DNA from: Stomoxys calcitrans
Taxonomy: Eukaryota > Arthropoda > Insecta > Diptera > Muscidae
Length of the DNA stretch: 64,000 nt
NCBI RefSeq assembly: GCF_963082655.1
Contig: NC_081555.1
Coordinates: 25,354,776-25,418,775, forward strand
Direction of reading: 5' to 3'
Below, in pieces: positions 35,560 through 44,912 of the stretch (positions are counted from its first letter, which is position 1; every line of letters starts with the position of its first letter). The notes under the pieces are model-generated. The model ran no database searches. It had not been told where the DNA came from and saw nothing but the letters and a program-made list of their open reading frames with translations. The translations under genes were made by a program, and so were the position numbers.

Positions 35560-36577
35560 ATATGATATGAAACTAAGCACCACTTGAAATAAACGTGCTT
35601 AATTAGCACAATATATAATTTTTTGTATAAATAATAATAATAACCATTGCAAATAGATACTCTATGGAATATTTCATATTTAATTAGCACACTAATAATT
35701 GCTTATTAAAATATTTATAAGAAATAAATAAATGAAAAAAAATAAACAAAAATCGAATGTAAAAATTCCACAAGGGTTAAATTTAATTTCGCTTTATTTT
35801 TTTATTATATGCTGAGTAATAATTTATTAAGCCTATGGAGGTCATTTGTGTAATTAAAAAAAAAATAGCAAAAAGAACCACATTATAGAACGTAACGATA
35901 TTCTTAAATCCCATTTGTAAACAAATCATAACACATAGAAACGAATTTCCGCAGTTGTGATTAAAATGGCAAAATGTTGTTATGGTTTACAACTTGTTTT
36001 GATTGTTTTATCTACATTTTATTATTAAATAATTAAATCACATAAAACAATGTAAATGAATGTGGAACTAAAAAAGGCCATCTAATAACAAAAGTGTGAG
36101 TAAATTTTTAAGTGGTCATTGGCGATTACAAAACAATCTTCAACTCCTTTACATCATGGTATTTCAAGTTAATGACTAATGTAGCTGTTGTTGTATATCT
36201 AAGTTGACAATTGTAAATACTGTTAACTTAATGTGGTTTACTTGTATATCTTGTAGAAAAAGAAAGCCAAGGGCCGCATACAGATACTGCAAATTAGATG
36301 AACTTGATATGACACAATAGAGGCAGAAACTTGGCGGAAAAATACTTCTTGAAACGTGTTGATCAAAATGAGAGAAGAAGAGTGCAAAAGATCAAGGCTT
36401 TTGAAGGTATGGACTTCGCTCGACTATAGATTTATAGATTCTTTCTTAGGCCATATATACACCCGAAAAATTTTGAACCTCAACACTAATTAAAAATATC
36501 TATTTAATAGAAGGGTTTCATGGGCTTTATGGTCATGTTTTTGTAATGAATAAAACTAATTTAATTCATTATTTTTT

Positions 36578-36610
36578 CCCAACGTTTCGTCAGTTTCCGA
36601 CGTCTTCAGG
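36578..36610 (-). ncRNA. Hammerhead-like core sequence (speculative)
   Basis: On the minus strand the sequence reads CCTGAAGA, CGTCGGAAACTGACG, AAACGTTGGG. CTGAAGA fits the hammerhead CUGANGA core. GTC/GAC (or CGTC/GACG) can form a stem II with a short loop, and GAAAC follows. I could not find a convincing closing stem III with a UH cleavage site, so it may only be a decayed relative of the core found in Penelope-like and other insect repeats. Confidence 0.25.
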
Positions 36611-38290
36611 TGGTGTTTATTTTGAATTTCTATTGGAGAACAAACTAGGCTATGAAACTTCATGATTAAGCTTTTTTCTTTCAATTAGTTCATTTTTCTT
36701 TCACTTAAACGGGACAGCACAAACACACATTTTGTATTAATAATAAATAAATAATTAATTAATTGTCAAAAAAAGTAATCTAGTATCACAGAACGTATTT
36801 TCACTTTAAGCTATTGCAGCCGAGTATTGTAGTTTGGTTCCTTCTTTGTCTTCTTTGGTGTTGATTGGCATTTGTATTCCCCCTTGAATCCGTATGGTTT
36901 CCAATGTATATCGTTTGTTTACAATCCTCTTTTTGTCTGGCATTTTTACGTTCTTCAAATCCGCAGTGTGTTTGCTCTCTATAACTAAATTAGGGAAATA
37001 TTGAACTTTCGCTTCTAAATAATAATATACTCGCACAGAGTTCAACAATATCTTACGAAATTGTTTATACATAGTATTAGTCCACTTTCAACTTCCCACA
37101 GGTAAATAATGAACTAAAGACCAATGAAAATGAAAGATAAAATTATTGAAAAAAATCGCTTTTTCCGAACACTCCGGAGCAGCCAATTGGACGCCATCTT
37201 AATTACTCAACCCATTTATTTCCCTCTGTCTCCCATCCCACGCTTTCAATTGCTCAGCTATTGTGAAGAATACAAATTTAATATGAAACATTGGAATTAT
37301 AATTAAACTTTACCTGTTGTGATAGACAAGTATTGAACAAGAACCTTCTGTTTACAAAGCAGACGCTCAACGCATTCATCCAAATCAGTATTGTTGGAGT
37401 TATTGACTTTTTTCCATTTCTACTAACATTTCTTACTAACAAGACAAAAGCAAAAAATTTTCTCTCTCCTTCTTATCAAGGAAGGCCATGCTAATTTTGT
37501 TCAGAGCTTCGTCATGTTCTATTTATAGACACAATGTCTCACCATTAAAAGTGTGTTTATTAAATTGTTCTTAATTTGGAGCATGTATTAGTGAACTCAA
37601 GAAAAGGGAATTAACGTTTTAGTTATATTGAACTAAAAATCTTTTATTTATATTTCTTTAAGTAGTTCATTCACAAATTCTTTATTTCTTTTCTATTTCT
37701 TTAAGTAGTTCATTCAGTAATAAATTTCAGAAAAGGCATTGGCAACGATGATATGTTTTTGCCAATTTTTAGCAAAATTCTCGCTTATTTAAAAAAATAA
37801 TCGTTTAAGGGAAATTACTAACTCCACCTGAATTATAAGCTTTTTTATCTGTACTCACGAGTAGTAAGTTTTATTCGTACAACGTTAATTTTTTCACTCT
37901 TTAGGAATTTTTAACTAATCGTGGGTAAATATCATGGATTAATGAGTATTATTTAATTAACTCCTATTTACGGTAAGCATTTTTCTGAGTGTATAACCCA
38001 TCAATGCTATACATAAGCTTACCTTACCGAACTATTTTAACAACTAATATATTGAACTTTACAAAGAAAATTCTGAAAAGCATTAACAATATTTGCAATT
38101 ACAAATTATCGACTTTTTTCTATAGCTACATAGAAAAAGAAAATGCATATGGTATCATCATTTTCAACTCTATATAAATAAATTGAATCAATGTTTGTTG
38201 GCAAATTGTTATTCGGAATAATGCAATTAACAGCAGATATCATAACAAAAGTCCATAACATTAAAAAATGGAAATGTTCACATGCTGTCA

Positions 38291-38324
38291 GTGGGTGGTG
38301 TGATTAATTTCAAACACCACCCAC
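38291..38324. repeat. Perfect 11-bp GC-rich hairpin
   Basis: GTGGGTGGTGT (38291-38301), 12-base loop, then ACACCACCCAC (38314-38324). It stands out in AT-rich DNA about 100 bp before the BEL/Pao insertion site. Confidence 0.7.
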
Positions 38325-38430
38325 ATGATTTAATTACCTAATTGCATATGTTTATAATAAACATAAAAAAAAAAATATGAAGAATTGTTATACAGTCATA
38401 AGGGAAGGATCAAATATAGATAAGAGGGAT

Positions 38431-38949
38431 TGTTCATTCCCTTGAGGAGTTAACGCTGCTGAATGGATGGGGCTCGGTTAGGCGGGAAGAAATGTCACCA
38501 ATATCCAAGGAGGGAAGTGGACTGTATGTTGGTTTTAAAATTGAAATGGACTGGAGCTTCGAACAACAGATGAGGGCGAACAGATATGTGGTTTTTGGTA
38601 ACCACAGATTCTCCAAGTAGTGGCAGATACGAATAATGAGAGTTGGTTAAATAAAACAAAATCGTGGGTTTAGATTTGTAGGTGTATTTATTCAAGAAGG
38701 GTTGAGATGCTCACCAGTTGATCGATTATGCAAAAGTGAACGAGTTCTTAAGCCTAACTTGCCAAGATAGTTACTTTTTGTGGAATTTCTTTGTTTTTTA
38801 AATACTCGTTTAAACTAAAGTAGTCATTCACAATAATTCATTCGGTTTAATTCATAACAATGACTTTAAGACTAAGGCAAGTATACATAACTAGAGTAAA
38901 GGAAATTCAGTGGCGCTAAAAAACTAAGTCCAAGCTCGAAGTTTGGACA
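38431..38949 (-). repeat. BEL/Pao 3' LTR
   Basis: 519 bp, plus-strand ends TGTTCATTCC ... GTTTGGACA. It appears identical to the LTR at 46757-47275. On the transcribed strand an AATAAA lies at 38692-38687. Short frames inside it repeat in both LTRs and are not genes. Confidence 0.95.
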
Positions 38950-38970
38950 TGCCGCCGGGCCAGAAGAAGA
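38950..38970 (-). other. Putative polypurine-tract region
   Basis: Directly upstream of the 3' LTR on the coding strand the sequence reads CTTCTTCTGGCCCGGCGGCA. It is GC-rich rather than a clean purine tract. Its position, 0-20 nt before the LTR, is right for plus-strand priming. Confidence 0.4.
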
Positions 38971-39624
38971 TCAATTTGTGTTAGAACATAGCACTGAGGC
39001 TAAAGCTCGAATAGCTTCAGATAAAATCTGTTGATTAGCCTTTGCTGGGCTATTGGTGTTAGCTGTGTCGTCGGTTTGGATTTTGTTGTTGCTGTTGTTG
39101 TTGTTAGGCTTGATATTAATATTACGGCGATGGCAGCGTTGTCGATGAATGTTTTCTCTCACGTCGGATTTATTGCGGTGATTGTTGCTATTGGAACCTT
39201 TTGGACTTACTGGTTGTCGCTTGTGATCCATATTGGGTGCTTTCACATAATTAGGATGCAGCAGTGTATGGTGGGGTCTTCCACATTTCCGGCACATATT
39301 TCCCGATCGACAATCCCGAAATCGATGACTTCTTGCTAGACAGTTGACGCAATATATTTTCTTTAGAACGAGGATGTTACGTTCTTTCGGGGTCATCGCT
39401 ATGAATTTAGGGCAAATTTTTAAAGCATGGAATCGGTTGCACAACGTGCATTTATACACATTAGGCTTAGAAATTTGCGCTCTTATGGGTGATCTGGAAT
39501 GTAAATTTTGTTGATAAGTTATGAGAGTGATGAAATTAGATGAGAGGAAATTAGTTTCGGTTAGTATGAATGAGTTTATTAATTTGAGTTTGATTCCGTC
39601 GTATTCTCGAATGGAAGAAAACAT
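38971..39624 (-). CDS. Extra ORF of the BEL/Pao element: nucleocapsid-like zinc-knuckle protein
   Basis: 217 codons in the position where some relatives carry env. Residues 59-123 hold three Cys/His clusters: C59-X2-C62-X8-C71, C92-X2-C95-X4-H100-X4-C105, and C111-X2-C114 followed by HHTLLH. The Gag part of the same element (residues 365-429) has exactly the same spacing and the same HHTLLH ending, so this is a copy of the Gag zinc-knuckle module. The C-terminus is Asn/Arg/Lys-rich, which suits RNA or DNA binding. There is no signal peptide or membrane segment, so it is not an envelope protein. It overlaps the end of gag-pol by 46 nt in another frame. A splice-acceptor-like TTTACATTCCAG ends at 39494. 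If used, translation would begin upstream in a spliced message and the printed start would not be the real one. Confidence 0.75.
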   Translation of the reverse strand: MFSSIREYDGIKLKLINSFILTETNFLSSNFITLITYQQNLHSRSPIRAQISKPNVYKCTLCNRFHALKICPKFIAMTPKERNILVLKKIYCVNCLARSHRFRDCRSGNMCRKCGRPHHTLLHPNYVKAPNMDHKRQPVSPKGSNSNNHRNKSDVRENIHRQRCHRRNINIKPNNNNSNNKIQTDDTANTNSPAKANQQILSEAIRALASVLCSNTN

Positions 39625-42600
39625 AATTTGACAATTGGCCGATTTAGAATTCCAGTTGCAGTACGTACGTCTGCAATTCTAACATTATTGTCCGAACCTA
39701 GATAAGTCTTCTCTATTCTTCCTAATCGCCATTCACTAGGGGGTAACAAATCATCCATTATTGCTACCAAATCCCCTACTCTCAAATTGGGTTTTTTTGT
39801 CTTCCATTTATAACGCTTGTGCAGAGTCTTGAGATATTCCTCCTTCCATCTCAAGGCGAATTGATGGTGAATAGCCTTTAATTTCAACCAACGGTTTATC
39901 AGAGAAATATTGGGAGAAAGTGGTTCAGGAAAGGCTAATATGGGTGAACCCTTAAGAAAATGGCCTGGGGTCAATGCGGTTAAGTCGGCTGGATCGTCCG
40001 ACATTGCAGAAATGGGGCGGGAGTTTAAAACGCCTTCAATCCTTGCCAGGATTGTTTGAAACTGTTCAAAAGTAAATTTATGAGCTCCTGCAATCTTCTT
40101 GAAATGTATTTTAAAACTTTTAACTGCGGCCTCCCAGAGGCCGCCCATGTGAGGTGCGTGTGGGGGAATGAATCCCCATTCAAACCCATGAGCTGCGTAT
40201 TTTTTAGAAATGTCGCTAGAAGCAGATTTAATGAACTGGGAAAACTCACGAATTAGTGCTCTGCTAGCTCCTAAAAAGTTTCTGCCATTATCCGATACGA
40301 TCCTACGAGGGAGCCCTCGCCTCCCAACGAAGCGGTAAAACGCAGCCTCAAATGCGGCAGATGATAAATCAGAGCATGTCTCCAGGTGTATTGCCCTTGT
40401 AGCAAAACATGCAAATACGCAGACATATCCCTTTATAGTAGGTGCCCTGCGAAGGGATGAGCTTTTTAGCTCAAATGGCCCTGCGAAGTCTATACCTGTC
40501 GTATGGAAAGGTGGCGATAGAGTACAACGCTCCAGAGGTAAAGGTGCCATAATTTGAGTGTTTTGCTTCTGTTTGTACAAAACGCATACTTTGCAGTTAT
40601 ATATAATGCTCTTTACTCTTGGTTTCAACCTGGAGACATAAAATTCGGTCTGCACAAATCTACACATCTGGTTGCATTCCGCATGAACTAAAAATGAGTG
40701 CAAGTGAAGCAAATAGAGATGGCAAAGTCTAGAATTACCGGGTAGAATGATTGGATGGCGTTCCCTGTATGGAAGAAATGAATCAGACAGGCGTCCATTC
40801 ACCCTAAGGACCTGATTGGAATCCAGAAAAGGGTTCAAAGTTGATAAAACGCTTTTATTTGGTAGTGGCTTTGAGTTCAAAAGCAGCTCATATTCTAATG
40901 AAAAATATTGTCGTTGAGCAAGTGATATAAGACGAAATTTCACGAATTGCATTTCTTGCATGCTCAAATCATACGATTCGTACTTGCGGGTATTTCCAGG
41001 CATTGAGTTATGGAAGAAGCGAAATATATATGAGATTACTCTCAATGCCCTTGTATAGGATGAGAATCTTAGAAGAATATCGTTATTTTCTGCTGCCACA
41101 TGATGCATTTGAACCACATCATGTTCCTTTAGAGGGACTAGCGGATTCTTTTTTGGCCAAGTACCCTCTGGATTCGTAAGCCAAGGCGGACCATTCCACC
41201 ACAATGTACTGATCTTCAAGTCCTGAGGTCTACAACCGCGAGTGCCTATATCAGCCGGGTTATCATGAGTGGAAACATAATTCCACTTGGCGTCGGGAAC
41301 TAGTTCATGAATTTGGGATGCCCTATTTGCGACGTAGGTTTCCCATAACATTGGGGGTTTTGAAAGCCACCCCAAAACAATAGACGAATCCGTCCACAAT
41401 GATACAGAACCAAAATTCATCTCAAAAGTGTTCAAAATGTAGCGAACTAGTTTGGCTAGAAGCACAGCGCCGTTTAATTCTAACTTTGGCAATGACACTG
41501 TCTTAATGGGAGCAACTTTGCTTTTGGCCATAAGAAGGTTGGAAATAACTACAGATGTCGTTGTCTGGCATCGTACGTACACGGTAGCGCAGTATGCCAT
41601 TTTTGAGGCATCACAAAAACCGTGTATTTGTATGAGATCTGTAGGCAAATATTTAATCCATCTAGGTATAATGACATCCTCTACGTGTGCTAAATCATCG
41701 ATTAAGTTGTTCCAAGTATCAAGAGAATCAGGACTTATCGTTTCGTCCCAATTGGAACCTTCCAACCAGAGCTGCTGCATTAAAATTTTTGACCTTATAA
41801 TAACAGGAGTAATCCAACCGGCGGGGTCGAAAAGTTTCGCGACTGTGGAAAGAACTTGACGTTTAGTCGCCTGGGATTTTTTCTCTATGGGTATGGATGC
41901 ATAAGAAAAGCAGTCTGTTAATGCATTCCATTTTATACCAAGAGTTTTAGTGGAGCTTGATTCATACAATTTTAATAAGTCCATATCGTATAAATCCTCA
42001 GGAGGCAAATGTGATAATAACTCCGGTGCATTGGCAGTAATTTTCTTTAATGGAAAACCCGCAGATTTGAGGACAGCGATCAAATCATTTCGTGCTTCGA
42101 TGGTTTCTTCGATGGTGAATCCACCAGATAAAATATCATCCACATATGTTTCTTTTCTCAAAATGGATGCGACTTTGGGGAATTCTGTTTCTGAATCAGA
42201 TGCAAGTTGAAGTAGAGTGCGTATTGCCAAAAAGGGAGCGCAATTTATGCCAAAAGTGACCGTGTTCAAATGGTAATCTCTTATAGGCTCTGCGCTTTGA
42301 TTTTGAAACAGAATTCTTTGATACGCTCTATCTTGGGGATGTACCAGGATTTGGCGGTACATTTTTTGGATATCTCCACAAAATACGTACTTATATTTTC
42401 TCCAGTTGAGAATTATGGAAATTAAGTCGTTTTGTAGTGTGGGACCGGTATGAAGTACATCATTGAGGGAGTAATCGGATTTTGTCTTGCGTGAAGCGTT
42501 AAAAACAACCCTGACCTTGGTTGATTTGTGATCCGGTCGCACTACGGCATGATGAGGGAGGTAAAAGGAGTTAAATTTACCTTCGGAGCCTAGTTCGAGA

Positions 42601-44912
42601 GAAGAAGTCTCTTCCATATGACCTAATGAAATATACTCCTTAAGGACAGACCTGTATTCCCCTCGAAGCTCGGCATCCTTGATCAGTGTCTTCTCCATTC
42701 TTGTATACTGTCCAAGAGCGAGAAATCTTGAAGAGCCAAGAAAAATGGAGTTTGGAAATTCCTCTTTAAAGGGGAGTCTAACGACATATCGACCATTGGG
42801 AAGACGCGTAGTCGTCTTTAGGTAGAACTCTTCACAAATTATTTCGGATTCTGTACGAGGAGAAATGGATGGGATTTCTTCGATTTCCCAAAATTTTCGA
42901 AGAATTTCGCTAAGATTCTCATCTTCGGTGGGAATTACGTTCGTTGTGAACGCTTGAATCTTCTCACCCTGCATTGGGCCACTTAGTACCCAACCGAATA
43001 TTGTGTTGTACGCCGAAGCCAGACCACAAATATTCTTCTTAACACCCTCGAGATTAATGAATCGCTCAGCGTCATTTCCGAGAACTAAATCGATATTCGA
43101 CGATTTATTGAAGTTGGGATCTGCTAAATCAAGGTCTCGCAGTTCTGGTGAATTTGGAATTTCAAAAGAAACAGCAGGAAGCTTCTGTGTAACCTTTGGC
43201 AAGACAATGGCATTAACTCTACATCGTGTGTTATATCTTCGAGAAAAAAGTACAAGTTCACATTCTTTGTGAGCCTTTTGTGTCTTGCAGCCTATACCAA
43301 ATATCTCGAACGAAGATTTTCGATATGAAACTTGGAGCATATTTCGTACTCTCTCAGAGAGAAATGTTCTTTGGGATCCTGGGTCTATTAAAGCCCTAAT
43401 TGTGAAAAGTTCACCATTGTGTTCGACTTGAACAAGCGCTGTTCTAAGCAAGATTGTTTCACTGTTAGAAGAAAAATTGGCCTGTACCTGGGAGTATGAC
43501 TCTGCCGATGACGATTGTGAGATATCCTCGTGTCGTTCTGAAGAGATACTATTTGCCGAGATTTGTTGCTTCGGTGAAAAAGTCTGAGAACCAGATTCAG
43601 ACTTTCGAATCGGTGGTTGGTCTAAGTGCAAGAGTGTATGGTGATGTTTCCTGCACGAGAGACAAGTGTTCTTACTCCTGCACTTTTGTTTCATGTGAGC
43701 CTCTGATAAGCAATTATTACAGATTTTATTTTTAAAAACGAAATCTATTCTCTCCTGGGGCTTAAATTTACGAAAATCTGGGCATGTTCGTATGCTATGA
43801 TTCTCTTTGCATAAAGTACAGGAGGTTGTAAGTTTTTCCTGGGATGTGTACATCTGTATTTTTTCGTTGGATTTGGAGTACGAAACCGATGGGAGACTAT
43901 GTCTATCCTTCGTTGATTTAATGCTGGATATTCTTTCCACGACCTCAAATCTATTAAGAAGGAACTCGTCCATTTGAGACCAACTTGGCAGTTCACGATG
44001 GGACTTGAGGGATTGTTCCCATAACGAAATAGTCTCATTTGGAAGCTTTGTAGACACCAAATAAATTAATATTGGGTCCCAGCATTCTACCTGTACCTGT
44101 AAGGACTTCAGTGTACATAGGCAGTCACTAACTGTAGAGTGAATCCTTTGAAGAGATTCGCTATTTTCATCTGTGGCAACGGGAATTTCAAATAATATCC
44201 TGAGCTGGTGGTCTACCAGCACGCGCTTATTCTCATATCGGGTTCTCAAAGCTCCCCATGCGAGATCAAAATTATCATCGCAGAGAGTATATCTTTTCAC
44301 GATAGCGCCAGCACTACCTTTAGTCTTATTTCTAAGATGGTAAAGTTTCTGAGCACGGGTGAGTTTAGGGTGGTTCACGTAAACGGCCGTGAACATATCA
44401 CGAAAGGAGGGCCATTCCTCGTAACTGCCCTTAAATACCTCCGTGTCACATGGCGGGACTTTTATGCACGAGCTGTAAGTATCAGAAACATGCGCACTGG
44501 AACTGGTCTGGAAAAGGTGCTGAGGGGCTAGACTATTCCTAGTTGACATAGTTCTGGAATCAGCCCCTCCTGATATCTTCAGAATGTCGACAATCTGGGA
44601 ACGAGTCTCATAATATGCCTCTGAGGTCACATTAAAATTCACTTTAGCATTCTCCTTGAAGTCTTTTGTATTGGTTGTTTCGGGAGACAACATTAGACTT
44701 TCATAGTCTATTTGCAATTTTTTCCACCTTACTTCCAAATCGTCCAACTTGACTTCAAGAAGTGAATCAGTCTGGTCCGTAACGTCAACTTTTTCAAAAG
44801 CTGTGCAAAAGCTGATCAGATGATCACAGTCAAACAAAAATTTCTCGTGGATAGGGGAAGGTTTCACAGCAGAGCTGCCAGTAGCCGAATTCGCCTGGTT
44901 AGAGGGTTCCAT
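39579..44912 (-). CDS. BEL/Pao Gag-Pol polyprotein
   Basis: 1777 codons in one open frame, full length for the family. Domains in order: Gag DUF1759-type region (about 155-325, VFKGSYEEWPSFRDMF); zinc knuckles 365-429; A17-type aspartic protease (ALIDPGSQRTFLS, Asp510); reverse transcriptase about 785-960 with GDIQKMYRQI (Asp847) and YVDD (923-926); RNase H with GFCDAS (Asp1101), LPKLEL (Glu1145) and WTDSS (Asp1174); integrase zinc-binding region (His1403/1410, Cys1440/1443); integrase core with GIDFAGPF (Asp1475), SDNGRNF (Asp1541) and GGLWEAAV (Glu1594); DUF5641-type C-terminus (about 1700-1770, LRVGDLVAIMDD ... WRLGRI). All catalytic residues I can place are present. The protein would form virus-like particles, copy the RNA and integrate the cDNA. 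Fusion of Gag and Pol without a frameshift is normal for BEL. Confidence 0.95.
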   Translation of the reverse strand: MEPSNQANSATGSSAVKPSPIHEKFLFDCDHLISFCTAFEKVDVTDQTDSLLEVKLDDLEVRWKKLQIDYESLMLSPETTNTKDFKENAKVNFNVTSEAYYETRSQIVDILKISGGADSRTMSTRNSLAPQHLFQTSSSAHVSDTYSSCIKVPPCDTEVFKGSYEEWPSFRDMFTAVYVNHPKLTRAQKLYHLRNKTKGSAGAIVKRYTLCDDNFDLAWGALRTRYENKRVLVDHQLRILFEIPVATDENSESLQRIHSTVSDCLCTLKSLQVQVECWDPILIYLVSTKLPNETISLWEQSLKSHRELPSWSQMDEFLLNRFEVVERISSIKSTKDRHSLPSVSYSKSNEKIQMYTSQEKLTTSCTLCKENHSIRTCPDFRKFKPQERIDFVFKNKICNNCLSEAHMKQKCRSKNTCLSCRKHHHTLLHLDQPPIRKSESGSQTFSPKQQISANSISSERHEDISQSSSAESYSQVQANFSSNSETILLRTALVQVEHNGELFTIRALIDPGSQRTFLSERVRNMLQVSYRKSSFEIFGIGCKTQKAHKECELVLFSRRYNTRCRVNAIVLPKVTQKLPAVSFEIPNSPELRDLDLADPNFNKSSNIDLVLGNDAERFINLEGVKKNICGLASAYNTIFGWVLSGPMQGEKIQAFTTNVIPTEDENLSEILRKFWEIEEIPSISPRTESEIICEEFYLKTTTRLPNGRYVVRLPFKEEFPNSIFLGSSRFLALGQYTRMEKTLIKDAELRGEYRSVLKEYISLGHMEETSSLELGSEGKFNSFYLPHHAVVRPDHKSTKVRVVFNASRKTKSDYSLNDVLHTGPTLQNDLISIILNWRKYKYVFCGDIQKMYRQILVHPQDRAYQRILFQNQSAEPIRDYHLNTVTFGINCAPFLAIRTLLQLASDSETEFPKVASILRKETYVDDILSGGFTIEETIEARNDLIAVLKSAGFPLKKITANAPELLSHLPPEDLYDMDLLKLYESSSTKTLGIKWNALTDCFSYASIPIEKKSQATKRQVLSTVAKLFDPAGWITPVIIRSKILMQQLWLEGSNWDETISPDSLDTWNNLIDDLAHVEDVIIPRWIKYLPTDLIQIHGFCDASKMAYCATVYVRCQTTTSVVISNLLMAKSKVAPIKTVSLPKLELNGAVLLAKLVRYILNTFEMNFGSVSLWTDSSIVLGWLSKPPMLWETYVANRASQIHELVPDAKWNYVSTHDNPADIGTRGCRPQDLKISTLWWNGPPWLTNPEGTWPKKNPLVPLKEHDVVQMHHVAAENNDILLRFSSYTRALRVISYIFRFFHNSMPGNTRKYESYDLSMQEMQFVKFRLISLAQRQYFSLEYELLLNSKPLPNKSVLSTLNPFLDSNQVLRVNGRLSDSFLPYRERHPIILPGNSRLCHLYLLHLHSFLVHAECNQMCRFVQTEFYVSRLKPRVKSIIYNCKVCVLYKQKQNTQIMAPLPLERCTLSPPFHTTGIDFAGPFELKSSSLRRAPTIKGYVCVFACFATRAIHLETCSDLSSAAFEAAFYRFVGRRGLPRRIVSDNGRNFLGASRALIREFSQFIKSASSDISKKYAAHGFEWGFIPPHAPHMGGLWEAAVKSFKIHFKKIAGAHKFTFEQFQTILARIEGVLNSRPISAMSDDPADLTALTPGHFLKGSPILAFPEPLSPNISLINRWLKLKAIHHQFALRWKEEYLKTLHKRYKWKTKKPNLRVGDLVAIMDDLLPPSEWRLGRIEKTYLGSDNNVRIADVRTATGILNRPIVKLCFLPFENTTESNSN

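Larger units (their letters stand above)
33116..38377. other. Long AT-rich non-coding stretch
   Basis: 5.3 kb without a recognisable gene. The part 34555-34965 is T-rich low complexity. Hairpins at 35522 and 38291 and a ribozyme-like core at 36578 are listed separately. A 110-codon frame at 35049-35381 and an 88-codon minus frame at 36806-37072 have no domain I can name. Confidence 0.45.

Noticed and set aside
38434..38695. Short frames inside the left LTR, repeated at 46725-47021
   Set aside because: Duplicate exactly because the LTRs are identical. No domain and no independent evidence of coding.
41452..44531. Plus-strand frames within the BEL gag-pol region
   Set aside because: Antisense shadows of the long Gag-Pol frame.
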